This document shows, one piece after another, positions 29,398 to 38,449 of a stretch of 39,029 nucleotides of DNA (position 1 is its first letter; every line of letters starts with the position of its first letter). The notes under the pieces were generated by a model, which saw only the letters and a program-made list of their open reading frames with translations, did no database searches and was not told where the DNA came from. Position numbers and translations under genes: made by a program. Source of the stretch: Gammaproteobacteria bacterium (GTDB lineage: Bacteria; Pseudomonadota; Gammaproteobacteria; UBA4575); contig JAPONM010000026.1 in assembly GCA_026713925.1 (NCBI GenBank), forward strand, positions 1-39,029. Reading direction: 5' to 3'.

Positions 29398-31308
29398 TCA
29401 GCTCCCGATCTCTCTCCCCTGGTCATGCGTTACCGCGATCACGGCGGGACGTGGCGGCAGACGCTCATCAAAGTCTGGCCAGCGGGTTGAGGGACGGTCA
29501 AAACTGGATCGTTCACCCGGATGCTGCACGGAACAAAACATCGTCTTGTAGTCAGGCGTAAAACAGGGACTGCAAATCTCTGCACCTCTCGGGGCACGCA
29601 GGAAGTGCCTGGGCAGCGCGCGGTCCGGACCCTGTGTGACACTCACCCAGATGCCATCGGCGATGCCCTCGTCGTTAAAACCGTCGGTGGCAATCCAGAG
29701 ATTGCCAGCACGGTCGAATGAACAGTTGTCCGGATTCGAGAACCACCCGTTCCCGGTCACGCCGGCGTGATACCGGGCCCCGTCCGCCTCGTTTCCCGGA
29801 TTCCCCGCAAGCATGAAGGTCTCCCATCTGTACTCCCGGGCACTGTGATCGTTGTGCGGTGCGATCAGCTCGAGAATATGGCCATGCCGGTTGGAGGCCC
29901 GCGGATTGGCGCGGTCCACCCCATGCATGGTTCGCCGGGTGTTGTTGGTGAGCACGGCAAAAACATGTCCCGTAACCGGGCTGACCTTGATCTCTTCGGG
30001 ACGGTCCATGGGCGTGGCCCCCGCCAGGTCGGCGGCCCGGCGCATATCGAGTACCACATCGGCCGGGCTGGCAAACCCGTTGGCAGGCACGTGCATCCCG
30101 GTGCCCCACACCATGGGGTTCCAGATGACTGTGCCTGACTCGGTGAACTCGGCTACCGACAGCTCCCCCCTGTCCAGCAAGGACAGGTTGTGCGCCCGGT
30201 CGCCGGGGCGGTACTGGTCCCGGCTGACGAAACGGTAGATGTATTCAAATCTCTGGTCATCCCCCATGTACACGACCACGCGCCCGTCATGATTGATGAC
30301 GATCCCGCAACCTTCATGCTTGCATCGTCCGAGGGCCGTTCGTTTGACCGGCATGAACGCCGGATCGTAGGGATCGATCTCAACGATCCATCCGGCATGC
30401 AGGCCCGCCTGCGGGTGCCGGTCCAGGTCCCAGTGTTCATGGAACCTGCCCCAGGCGGAACGGGCCGATTTCGTGCCCCGCAGGCCAAACCGCTTGTAGT
30501 TCTTGCGTTCGTCGGTCTTTCGCGCGTGCCCCATGAAATAGGACTGGACATTCTCTTCTGCCGTCAGCACGGTCCCCCAGGGGGTGCGACACCCCGCGCA
30601 GTTCCCGAAGGTTCCCAGACTCTGCAGGCCTTGGGGCGAGAAGGCTGTCCGGACTCTGCGGTCCCGCAGTGCCGGGCCGGAGAGGCGCATCACGGTCAGC
30701 GGTGTGATGCGGCGGTTGTACCCGGACTCGCGATGGACCCGCCAGGCATGACCCTGTTTGCGGACTTCCACCACCGACAGGCCATGGGCCTGCATCTCGG
30801 TATCTACCTGGGAGCGGGTCAGGTCGAACGCATCGGGCGACCCCGGATGCATCATTGAACTGCTCACGAACTCATGGTTCACCACCAGCAGGCCGGAAAC
30901 CGAGGAATCGGTACCGCGGGGCAGGGGCATCCAGGCGAGAAAATCGTTGTTGTACCCGAATTGCCTGGCCTGGGATTCGGGGCTCTGGTCGAAAGGATCG
31001 AATGCCGGCGCGTCCGCAAACAGCGGATCCCCCCAGCGCAGCAGCGCCTGGTACGAATAGCCTTGCGCCACATGCAGCGCCTCATCCAGGCCATGCGCCA
31101 GCTCGTCGAACACGGGACGTGCAGAAGCAGCGCTGGCATGCGCAAAATCCTGCAGCGAGACGTGCAGGCCGAGCAGGGCTGCACCCTGCAGCATGGTGCG
31201 CCGGCTGATCCGCTTATCAAGAATTTCGCTGAAAGCGGTGCCTGTGTGCTCCCTTATTGCGGGAATGTCGTCTGGATCGAATCCGGATGCCTGTGCCATG
31301 GTGCCCAT
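29398..31308 (-). CDS. PhoX-family (DUF839) phosphatase, Tat-exported
   Basis: 636 residues. A twin-arginine signal sits unusually far in (SRRTMLQGAALLGLHV at 35-50), followed by an AHASA-type cleavage site near 58. PhoX features: GLLVVNHEFVSSSMMHPG, CAGCRTPWGTVLTAEENVQS, KHEGCGIVINHDGRVVVYMG, SPVTGHVFAVLTNN, FSNPDNCSFDRAGNLWIATD, and a C-terminal 'EICSPCFTPDYKTMF'. The family forms Ca/Fe-dependent alkaline phosphatases in the periplasm that release phosphate from esters. ATG at 31306-31308 used; an ATG three codons in has the better-spaced GAGAAG and may be the true start. Confidence 0.85.
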   Translation of the reverse strand: MGTMAQASGFDPDDIPAIREHTGTAFSEILDKRISRRTMLQGAALLGLHVSLQDFAHASAASARPVFDELAHGLDEALHVAQGYSYQALLRWGDPLFADAPAFDPFDQSPESQARQFGYNNDFLAWMPLPRGTDSSVSGLLVVNHEFVSSSMMHPGSPDAFDLTRSQVDTEMQAHGLSVVEVRKQGHAWRVHRESGYNRRITPLTVMRLSGPALRDRRVRTAFSPQGLQSLGTFGNCAGCRTPWGTVLTAEENVQSYFMGHARKTDERKNYKRFGLRGTKSARSAWGRFHEHWDLDRHPQAGLHAGWIVEIDPYDPAFMPVKRTALGRCKHEGCGIVINHDGRVVVYMGDDQRFEYIYRFVSRDQYRPGDRAHNLSLLDRGELSVAEFTESGTVIWNPMVWGTGMHVPANGFASPADVVLDMRRAADLAGATPMDRPEEIKVSPVTGHVFAVLTNNTRRTMHGVDRANPRASNRHGHILELIAPHNDHSAREYRWETFMLAGNPGNEADGARYHAGVTGNGWFSNPDNCSFDRAGNLWIATDGFNDEGIADGIWVSVTQGPDRALPRHFLRAPRGAEICSPCFTPDYKTMFCSVQHPGERSSFDRPSTRWPDFDERLPPRPAVIAVTHDQGREIGS

Positions 31309-31453
31309 CTTCTCAATGCATGTATTCCAGCCTCACAGGATACCCTGCAATCATTGCAAAACCGTGAAGAGATTCCACAAACCATGCGGAGGGCTGCAGA
31401 CTTGCCTGGCAGAAATTCCCGAGTCCTCCAGGGCCCTGCTTCGTTGCCCGGGG

Positions 31454-32563
31454 TCAGCCGGACCGGACATTGCAGGGAAGGTCCGGAAATGTACTCGCCA
31501 CACCCGCATGGCACAGCGTCCCGGCATGCACGTTCAGGGCATTGCGCTGGCCCGCATCCTGTTCCAGGAAGGCGTCCAGCCCAAGGTTTGCAAGCTTTCG
31601 AACATACGGCAGGGTGGCATTGCACAGGGCCTGGCTGCTGGTGCGCCCGACTGCACCCGGGATATTCGTCACGCAGTAATGGACAATATCATCGATGACG
31701 TACACCGGGTCGTGGTGAGTGGTCGGGCGGCTGGTCTCGAAACAGCCGCCCTGGTCGATGGATACATCCACCAGGGCGGCACCGCGCTTCATCTGCGCGA
31801 GCATGTCCCGCCGGATCAGCCTCGGTGCGCGCGCCCCCGGAATCAGCAATGCGCCGATCACCAGGTCCGCCTGCAGGGCGAACTGGCGCACCGCGTGCGG
31901 GTCGGAATAGATGGTCGTGACATTGTCCGGCATGACCTCGTCGATGTGCCTGAGTTTCTCGATGTCGATATCCATGATCGTGACATTCGCCCCCAGCCCT
32001 GCGGCCACACGCGCGGCATTGGACCCGACCACGCCCGCTCCCAGGACCAGCACGTCGGCAGGCGCCACGCCGGCCACTCCGCCGAGCAGGATGCCGCGCC
32101 CCATCACCGGTTTTTCCAGGCATTTCGCACCCTCCTGGATCGACATCTTGCCAGCCACCTCGCTCATGGGTTTCAGCAGCGGCAGGTCACCGCGTGCATC
32201 GGTCAGTGTCTCATAGGCCAGCGCCGTGATACGCTGGTGCAGGCAGGTTTCCGTCAGGATCCTGGAGCCCGCAAAGTGGAAGTACCCGAACACGATCAGG
32301 GACGCCGGATACTGCTCCAGTTCCCGGGGCTGGGGCTCCTTGACCTTGACCAGCACTTCGCATTCCTCCAGGATCGTGTCCACCGAGTCGACCACGTTCG
32401 CACCCGCTTCCCGGTACTCCTCGTCACGGTACCCGCTGCCCCGCCCGGCCCGGGTCTCGATGAACACCTCGTGGCCATCCTCCACCAGCAGGTGTGCGCC
32501 CACCGGCAGCAGCGAGACGCGGTATTCGTCAGCCTTGATCTCCTTGGGGATACCGATCTTCAT
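31454..32563 (-). CDS. ald: Alanine dehydrogenase
   Basis: 369 residues, normal length. NAD-dependent interconversion of L-alanine and pyruvate plus ammonium. Signatures: start MKIGIPKEIKADEYRVSL, VLVKVKEPQPRE (catalytic Lys), FGYFHFAG (catalytic His), the NAD fold VLGAGVVGSNAARVAAGLGA followed by IMDID, and DVSIDQGGCFETSRPTTH (catalytic Asp). It starts seven bases after the aceF stop, so aceE-aceF-ald is one operon. This is a logical arrangement: alanine is converted to the substrate of pyruvate dehydrogenase. A cytosolic hexamer is known for the family. Confidence 0.95.
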   Translation of the reverse strand: MKIGIPKEIKADEYRVSLLPVGAHLLVEDGHEVFIETRAGRGSGYRDEEYREAGANVVDSVDTILEECEVLVKVKEPQPRELEQYPASLIVFGYFHFAGSRILTETCLHQRITALAYETLTDARGDLPLLKPMSEVAGKMSIQEGAKCLEKPVMGRGILLGGVAGVAPADVLVLGAGVVGSNAARVAAGLGANVTIMDIDIEKLRHIDEVMPDNVTTIYSDPHAVRQFALQADLVIGALLIPGARAPRLIRRDMLAQMKRGAALVDVSIDQGGCFETSRPTTHHDPVYVIDDIVHYCVTNIPGAVGRTSSQALCNATLPYVRKLANLGLDAFLEQDAGQRNALNVHAGTLCHAGVASTFPDLPCNVRSG

Positions 32564-32570
32564 CAGGGAC

Positions 32571-33833
32571 TCAGTCCAGAACCAGTTTCCAGATGTCTTC
32601 CAGGACCGCCTTCAGATGTGCGCAGAATCGCGCGGCATCCGCACCGTTGATCACGCGGTGGTCGTAGGAAAGCGACAGGGGCAGCAGTTTGCGCGACGCG
32701 GTGCCGCCGTCCGTGTGCACATCCTGCACGATCATCGTGGACAGGCCCAGTATGGCCACCTCAGGAGGGTTGATGATCGGTGTGAAGGCCTGTCCGCCCA
32801 GATTTCCCAGGCTGGAGACCGTCATGCTGGCACCTGCCATCTGCGCGGCCGTCAGCTTGCGCTCACGTGCCTTCGCGGCAAGTTCCTCCAGCTCACGTGC
32901 AACCTGGACCAGCGTCTTGCGCTCGACATCGCGCAACACGGGCACCAGCAGGCCATGCGGAGTGTCCACCGCAATGCCGATGTGAAAGAATTTTTTCAGG
33001 ACCAACTGCTCGCCAGCCGGGTCAAGGGAGGCATTGAAGAGGGGATATCGTGCTAGCGTGGCCGCCAGCGCCTTGATCACGAATGCCAGCGGGGTGAGCC
33101 GCACGCCCTGGGCCTGCACCACATCACCCAGCTGCCTGCGGTAGCGTTCCAGCCCGGTCACGTCGGCCTGGTCGAAATGGGTCACGTGCGGAATCGAGCG
33201 CCAGGAATCCAGCAGATTTTGTGCCGTGCGCCGCTGTACGCCGGTCACGGGCCGGACCTCGGTCTCGCCGTATCCGGAAAAATCAGGCAGGGCACCCGAT
33301 GCGGCCTGTGAGCCGGCATCCCCCTTGTGCAAACGGCTACGGACATGCTGGCGGATGTCCTGTTTCAGGATGCGCGAATGTCGGCCGCTGCCCTGCACGC
33401 CGTCCAGCTCTACCCCCAGTTCACGCGCATACCGGTACACGCCCGGACTGGCATAGTCACGCCCGGTACGCCCCGAATCCGCCGGGCGGGCCAGCGGCTC
33501 CACCGTATCCTCCGCCTGTTCCGGCTGCTCCGGGACGGCAGGTTTCGGCACATCCGCCCCGGCGGCGGGCGGACCGTCCGGCAGCGATGCGGCCTGCACT
33601 TCAAGGACCAGCAGGAGATCACCCAGCGCGACCTTGTCACCGGGCTGTACACTGATTTTCCCGACCTGCCCGGCATGCGGGGAAGGGAACTCGACCAGGG
33701 CCTTGTCCGTCTCCAGGGCCACCAGCGGCTGCTCCGCCTCGACCCGGTCACCTTGGCGCACCAGGACCTCCACCACATCGACCGGCTCGCCATCCTCGAT
33801 GTCCGTGACCCGGATTTCCGCAAGCGTGTCCAT
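32571..33833 (-). CDS. aceF: Pyruvate dehydrogenase E2, dihydrolipoamide acetyltransferase
   Basis: 420 residues. A single N-terminal lipoyl domain (1-75) has the lipoylated lysine in ETDKALVEF (Lys-44). An Ala/Pro-rich hinge leads to the E1/E3-binding domain (DYASPGVYRYARELGVELDG, ~125-165) and the catalytic acetyltransferase domain with FHIGIAVDTPHGLLVPVLRD and the active-site SYDHRVINGADAARF near the end. Shorter than the three-lipoyl E. coli enzyme but normal for many gammaproteobacteria. It begins six bases after the aceE stop. Confidence 0.95.
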   Translation of the reverse strand: MDTLAEIRVTDIEDGEPVDVVEVLVRQGDRVEAEQPLVALETDKALVEFPSPHAGQVGKISVQPGDKVALGDLLLVLEVQAASLPDGPPAAGADVPKPAVPEQPEQAEDTVEPLARPADSGRTGRDYASPGVYRYARELGVELDGVQGSGRHSRILKQDIRQHVRSRLHKGDAGSQAASGALPDFSGYGETEVRPVTGVQRRTAQNLLDSWRSIPHVTHFDQADVTGLERYRRQLGDVVQAQGVRLTPLAFVIKALAATLARYPLFNASLDPAGEQLVLKKFFHIGIAVDTPHGLLVPVLRDVERKTLVQVARELEELAAKARERKLTAAQMAGASMTVSSLGNLGGQAFTPIINPPEVAILGLSTMIVQDVHTDGGTASRKLLPLSLSYDHRVINGADAARFCAHLKAVLEDIWKLVLD

Positions 33834-33839
33834 CGGGTA

Positions 33840-36485
33840 TCAGGAATGAACCGGATCCGGTTTTTCAGGATCAAGTGTGTATTTCTCGAGGGCGGCGCGA
33901 ACCTGCGAGCGGTCCAGGGTGCCCTGTTCAGCCAGCGCGTGCAGGGCCGCCACGACGATATGTTCCGCATCGACCTCGAAAAACCTGCGCAGCTGCCTAC
34001 GCGTATCGCTACGTCCGAACCCGTCGGTCCCCAGCACCACATAGCGTGATTTCACGTATGGGCGGATCTGGTCGGCATAGGCCTTCATGTAATCCGATGC
34101 ACCGACCACGGGTGCATCGCAGTCCTGCAGGCATTGTTCGACATAGGCCGTCCTGGCCGGCTCCTCGGGGTGCAGCATGTTCCAGCGGTGGACTTCCATG
34201 CCCTGCCTGCGCAGGCGGTTGAAGCTCGTGACACTCCAGATCTCGGCAACAATGCCGAAATCCGCATGCAGCAGTTCGCCCGCCCGGATCACTTCACGCA
34301 GGATTGCGCCGGCACCCAGCAGGCGTACCTGCACTTCGGGCCCGTCCGCAGCCTGCAGCCGGTACATGCCCTCGATGATTCCCTGGCTGCAGTGTTCAGG
34401 CATGGCAGGCTGCACACAGTTCTCGTTGTTGACCGTGATGTAGTAGTACCAGTCCAGCTGCTGTACGTACATTGCATCCATGGCATGGTGCACGATCACG
34501 GCCAGTTCGTACGCGAATGCCGGGTCGTAGGCCCTGCAGTTGGGGATGGTGGATGCCAGGATGTGGCTGTGCCCGTCCTGGTGCTGCAGGCCTTCGCCGG
34601 CAAGCGTGGTGCGTCCCGAGGTACCCCCGATCAGGAATCCGCGGGCCCGGCTGTCACCGGCCGCCCAGGCCAGGTCGCCGACGCGCTGGAAGCCGAACAT
34701 GGAATAGAAGATGTAAAAGGGGATCATCGGCATGTTGTGATAACTGTACGAGGTGGCGGCCGCAATCCAGGAAGACATCGCGCCGGCTTCAGTGATCCCT
34801 TCCTCCAGGATCTGCCCGGCGCGGTCCTCGCGGTAGAACATCACCTGGTCGGCATCGACCGGATCGTACAGCTGGCCCTGGTGGGCATAGATCCCGAGGC
34901 TGCGAAACAGCCCTTCCATGCCGAACGTGCGCGCCTCGTCCGGCACGATCGGAACGATGTGCTGGGCCAGGGCCTGGTCCCGGGTCAGTGTGAACAGGAT
35001 CCGCACGAAGGCCATCGTCGTGGAGTATTCGCGGCCTTTGCTGCCCTCCAGCAGATCGCGGAAAGTCTCGATCGGTGGAATCGGAAGCTCGATCCGGGGG
35101 CTTTCGCGTCTCGGCAGCTGGCCCTGCAGCTTTTCGCGCAGCTTCCCCAGGTACCGCATTTCCGGGCTGTCCTCGGGAGGCTTGTAGAACGGGATGTCTT
35201 CGAGTTCCTCGTCGCGCACCGGGATGCGGTAGCGATCCCTGAACGCAGCCAGCGATTCCCGCGCCGGTTTTTTCAGCTGGTGGGCGATGTTCAGGCTTTC
35301 ACCGCTCTTGCCGAGCCCGTAGCCTTTCACCGTCTTGGCCAGTATCACCGTCGGCTGACCCGGGTGGCGCACCGCTTTAGCATAGGCCGCATAGACCTTC
35401 TGCTGATCATGGCCGCCCCGGTTCAGGCGCCAGATGTCATCGTCGGTCATGTGCTCGGTCATTTTCTCCAGCTCGGGATACCTGCCGAAGAAATGCTCCC
35501 GCACATAGGCGCCGCCCTTGGCCCGGTAATTCTGGTAGTCCCCGTCGACCGCTTCCTCCATGCGCTTGCGCAGGATGCCGTCCCGGTCCCGGGCCAGCAG
35601 GGGATCCCAGTTGCCCCCCCAGAGGACCTTGATGACGTTCCAGCCTGCACCGCGGAAATTCCCCTCCAGTTCCTGGATGATCTTGCTGTTGCCACGCACC
35701 GGGCCGTCGAGGCGCTGCAGGTTGCAGTTGACGACGAAAATCAGGTTGTCGAGTTCCTCGCGGGCCGCCAGGGAAATCGCACCCAGCGATTCCGGCTCGT
35801 CCATCTCCCCATCCCCGGTGAACACCCAGACCTTGCGGTCACCCTTGTCGATGATGCCGCGATCGTGCAGGTACGCCATGAAACGAGCCTGGTAGATACC
35901 CATGATCGGGGCCAGGCCCATGGACACGGTCGGGAACTGCCAGAAGTCCGGCATCAGCCAGGGATGCGGGTAGGACGACAGGCCCTGACCCTGGGTCTCC
36001 CTGCGAAAATGCAGCAGCTGCTCCTCGCTCAGGTGCCCCTCCAAGTAGGCCCGTGCATAGATGCCAGGGGCGGCGTGCCCCTGGAAATAGACCAGGTCAC
36101 CTGCGAAATCATCGCTTGCAGGACGGAAGAAGTGATTGAATCCCACGCTGATCAGCGTGGCTGCCGAGGCGTAGGTGGAGATATGCCCGCCGAGCTCGGG
36201 GAATTTCTTATTGGCCTTCACTACCATGGCCAGCGCATTCCAGCGTTCCAGGGACCGTACGCGATGTTCCATCCGCGGGTCTCCCGGCAGGCGTTCCTCG
36301 TCCTCCACGGAGATGGTGTTCACATAGGCCGTGGTGTTGCGAAACGGCAGGTTCACGCCCGCGATGCGCGCACTGTGAATGAGTTGCTCGATGATGTGGT
36401 GAGCCCGGGCCGCACCGTCTCGTTCCAGGATTGCCTGCATGGCATCCAGCCATTCCCGGGTCTCCTGCGGATCGATGTCAGACAT
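33840..36485 (-). CDS. aceE: Pyruvate dehydrogenase E1, homodimeric type
   Basis: 881 residues, full length. Thiamine-diphosphate-dependent decarboxylation of pyruvate and acetyl transfer to lipoyl-E2. ThDP motif: WVFTGDGEMDEPESLGAISL followed by the NCNLQRLDGPVRGN block; the N-terminal 'ERLPGDPRMEHRVRSLERWN' and 'GHISTYASAATL' are standard AceE. PGQPTVILAKTVKGYGLG and the C-terminal FGRSDTRRQLRRFFEVDAEH also fit. First gene of aceE-aceF-ald; no lpd (E3) follows here. The promoter must lie in the divergent gap with the patatin gene. Confidence 0.97.
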   Translation of the reverse strand: MSDIDPQETREWLDAMQAILERDGAARAHHIIEQLIHSARIAGVNLPFRNTTAYVNTISVEDEERLPGDPRMEHRVRSLERWNALAMVVKANKKFPELGGHISTYASAATLISVGFNHFFRPASDDFAGDLVYFQGHAAPGIYARAYLEGHLSEEQLLHFRRETQGQGLSSYPHPWLMPDFWQFPTVSMGLAPIMGIYQARFMAYLHDRGIIDKGDRKVWVFTGDGEMDEPESLGAISLAAREELDNLIFVVNCNLQRLDGPVRGNSKIIQELEGNFRGAGWNVIKVLWGGNWDPLLARDRDGILRKRMEEAVDGDYQNYRAKGGAYVREHFFGRYPELEKMTEHMTDDDIWRLNRGGHDQQKVYAAYAKAVRHPGQPTVILAKTVKGYGLGKSGESLNIAHQLKKPARESLAAFRDRYRIPVRDEELEDIPFYKPPEDSPEMRYLGKLREKLQGQLPRRESPRIELPIPPIETFRDLLEGSKGREYSTTMAFVRILFTLTRDQALAQHIVPIVPDEARTFGMEGLFRSLGIYAHQGQLYDPVDADQVMFYREDRAGQILEEGITEAGAMSSWIAAATSYSYHNMPMIPFYIFYSMFGFQRVGDLAWAAGDSRARGFLIGGTSGRTTLAGEGLQHQDGHSHILASTIPNCRAYDPAFAYELAVIVHHAMDAMYVQQLDWYYYITVNNENCVQPAMPEHCSQGIIEGMYRLQAADGPEVQVRLLGAGAILREVIRAGELLHADFGIVAEIWSVTSFNRLRRQGMEVHRWNMLHPEEPARTAYVEQCLQDCDAPVVGASDYMKAYADQIRPYVKSRYVVLGTDGFGRSDTRRQLRRFFEVDAEHIVVAALHALAEQGTLDRSQVRAALEKYTLDPEKPDPVHS

Positions 36486-36717
36486 ACGCGATGCCTCCCG
36501 GCCTGCTCATCCCGGGGCACCCCAGATCTTGTGTGTACGGCTCGAACATGACAATTTAGGCTATACTAGTACCTTGGACAATATGTGTAATTGTAGACTG
36601 CATGCACGGGTGGTGCGAACGCTGCGGGTAACTTTATAACAATGTTGCACCCCGCAACCAGACCCGGGCGGACCGAAATCCGTATCTCGTTGCACCCCAC
36701 ATGGACATTGGAACATT
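36486..36717. promoter_or_regulatory. Divergent promoter region of aceE and the patatin gene
   Basis: 232 bp between divergent starts, with AT-rich centre (36550-36600). On the minus strand TTACAC and TAGTAT are spaced ~16 bp, a plausible aceE promoter; on the plus strand elements are less clear. No PdhR-type ATTGGTATGACCAAT operator was seen. Confidence 0.45.
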
Positions 36718-37929
36718 ATGCCCGATTCAATCAGCACAGATCTTGGCCTTGCGATGACCGGAGGCGGTGCGCGCGCGGCCTACCAGGTCGGAGTATTGCG
36801 CTATATCTGCAAGCATTTCGACGACTTCCACCCGCCCATCATCACCGGTGTCTCGGCCGGAGCCATCAATGCGGTGTACCTCGCGGCCTACTCCGGGCGT
36901 TTCGATGAGGCGGTCGAGCATCTCACCGACCTGTGGATACATCTGACTGCCGACAAGGTCTTTCGTACCGACAGCCGCTATTTCCTGGCCAATTTCCTGC
37001 GCTGGGGCCTGCGCCTGGTGCTCGGAGGCAAACGGGTCGGCGGGCGCAGACCCAGCCTGCTGGACAACGCCCCGCTGCGCCGGATGCTGGAAAAAAGGCT
37101 GAATTCGAAATCCACCGAGCCTATCGCCGGGATCCGGCAAAACATCGAGCAGGGCCGTTTGCGCGTACTCGGGATCACCGGGACGAACTACGGTACCGGC
37201 ATCTCGACCACCTGGGTGCAGGGCCATGTGGGCGAGCACTGGAGACGTCCCAGACGGCGCAGTGAAAATGCACAGATCACCATCGAGCACGTAATGGCTT
37301 CCACCGCCCTGCCGCTGGTATTCCCTGCCGTCAAAATCGATGATGGCTGGCACGGGGACGGCGGCATCCGGTCCATTGCCCCCCTGTCGCCGGCCATGCA
37401 CCTGGGGGCCAAGCGCATCATTGCGATCTCCACCCGTTTCCAGGGCAGGCAGACCAGCCCGGAGGAATCCGTCATATCCGGGTACGTGCCGGTCGCGCAA
37501 ATTGCCGGCATCCTGCTGGACTCGATGTTCCTGGACCTGCTCGACTACGATGCCGCCAACATGAACCGGATCAATGAAGTCTATGATGAAATCAGTGCCG
37601 CATCGCGGGCACACTACAAGAAGGCCCGGGTACTGATCCTGCGTCCCAGCGAAGACCTCGGAAAACTTGCCAGCGAGTACGAGATCACCCTGCCGCAACC
37701 CTTCAGGTATCTCACACGCGGGCTGGGCACCCGCGACACGGAAAGCCCGGACTCGCTGTCCCTGCTGATGTTCCAGCCCGACTACCTGCGCTACCTGATC
37801 GATCTGGGCGAACGCGATGCGCGCCGGCACGCGGGGCAGATCGCAGAATTCCTGAACTTGGGAAAAGCTGCCAACTCCTCCTGGCATCCTGACCGGCGTG
37901 CGGTCATGCTGAGCGAACAGGACGCCTGA
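36718..37929 (+). CDS. Patatin-like phospholipase
   Basis: 403 residues. The catalytic dyad is complete: oxyanion Gly-rich LAMTGGGARAAYQVGVL (11-27), nucleophile GVSAG (Ser-46) and HGDGGIRSIAP (Asp). Residues from ~220 contain SPAMHLGAKRIIAISTRFQG and a C-terminal helical region. Hydrolyses acyl esters of lipids; probably cytosolic or membrane-peripheral, with no signal peptide. A 403-codon open frame on the opposite strand is a GC-rich shadow. No good Shine-Dalgarno precedes the ATG. Confidence 0.9.
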   Translation: MPDSISTDLGLAMTGGGARAAYQVGVLRYICKHFDDFHPPIITGVSAGAINAVYLAAYSGRFDEAVEHLTDLWIHLTADKVFRTDSRYFLANFLRWGLRLVLGGKRVGGRRPSLLDNAPLRRMLEKRLNSKSTEPIAGIRQNIEQGRLRVLGITGTNYGTGISTTWVQGHVGEHWRRPRRRSENAQITIEHVMASTALPLVFPAVKIDDGWHGDGGIRSIAPLSPAMHLGAKRIIAISTRFQGRQTSPEESVISGYVPVAQIAGILLDSMFLDLLDYDAANMNRINEVYDEISAASRAHYKKARVLILRPSEDLGKLASEYEITLPQPFRYLTRGLGTRDTESPDSLSLLMFQPDYLRYLIDLGERDARRHAGQIAEFLNLGKAANSSWHPDRRAVMLSEQDA

Positions 37930-38020
37930 TGCCGGCACGTGGCTCCATCACCTGCGAGTTCCCGGCGGACCCGTGCCCGGGAGGGCCCGGCCCGACAGGG
38001 TGCGGCACGCGAAACCGTCC

Positions 38021-38437
38021 ATGCCCGAGATGAGTGACAACCCTCCAGGTTCTTTGGTCGTACAGGTCAACGGCACGCCCATGCTTGAATACGACCGCAG
38101 CCAGCCGCTGTCTGCAAGGCAGCGTGAATCACTTGGGCGAATCGACGGGAAACTGGACCAGGGGATCCTGCTGAACGAGCAGTTTGTCTCCCGGCCGAGC
38201 CGGGAGCAGCGGGTGGAGTACGTGGCGGCCAATCTGGTTGCTGCATTGCTGGAAGATGAGGAAGGGGTCGCCGCAGCCAGCTGCGCGTACCTGGCGATGG
38301 TCTTGCCCGAACTCAAGCAGGTCAGGGCGATCGAGCGCGACGGGGCCGTGGCGGTCGAACTGGTCTTTGACCGGGAATACCAGAAAGAGGAGCAGATGAA
38401 CTTCGTGCCGCTGGACAAGCTGAAGGCCCGGCACTGA
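38021..38437 (+). CDS. Conserved hypothetical protein
   Basis: 138 residues from the ATG at 38021 (a second ATG nine bases on is possible; an upstream GTG would add a Pro/Arg-rich, unlikely extension). Alternating strands and helices (SLVVQVNGTPMLEYDRSQPL, LDQGILLNEQFVSRPSREQR, VEYVAANLVAALLEDEEGVA), ending NFVPLDKL. Soluble, no signal peptide. Small single-domain proteins of this kind sit near core genes in gammaproteobacteria, but I cannot assign a function. It ends 12 bp from the rho stop, in convergent orientation. Confidence 0.65.
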   Translation: MPEMSDNPPGSLVVQVNGTPMLEYDRSQPLSARQRESLGRIDGKLDQGILLNEQFVSRPSREQRVEYVAANLVAALLEDEEGVAAASCAYLAMVLPELKQVRAIERDGAVAVELVFDREYQKEEQMNFVPLDKLKARH

Positions 38438-38449
38438 CAGGGGCAATGC

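Noticed and set aside
34134-36551. 805-codon plus-strand frame opposite aceE
   Set aside because: Antisense shadow of a GC-rich, highly conserved gene.
36727-37938. 403-codon minus-strand frame opposite the patatin gene
   Set aside because: The plus strand has the full patatin motifs; the antisense frame is a by-product of high third-position GC.
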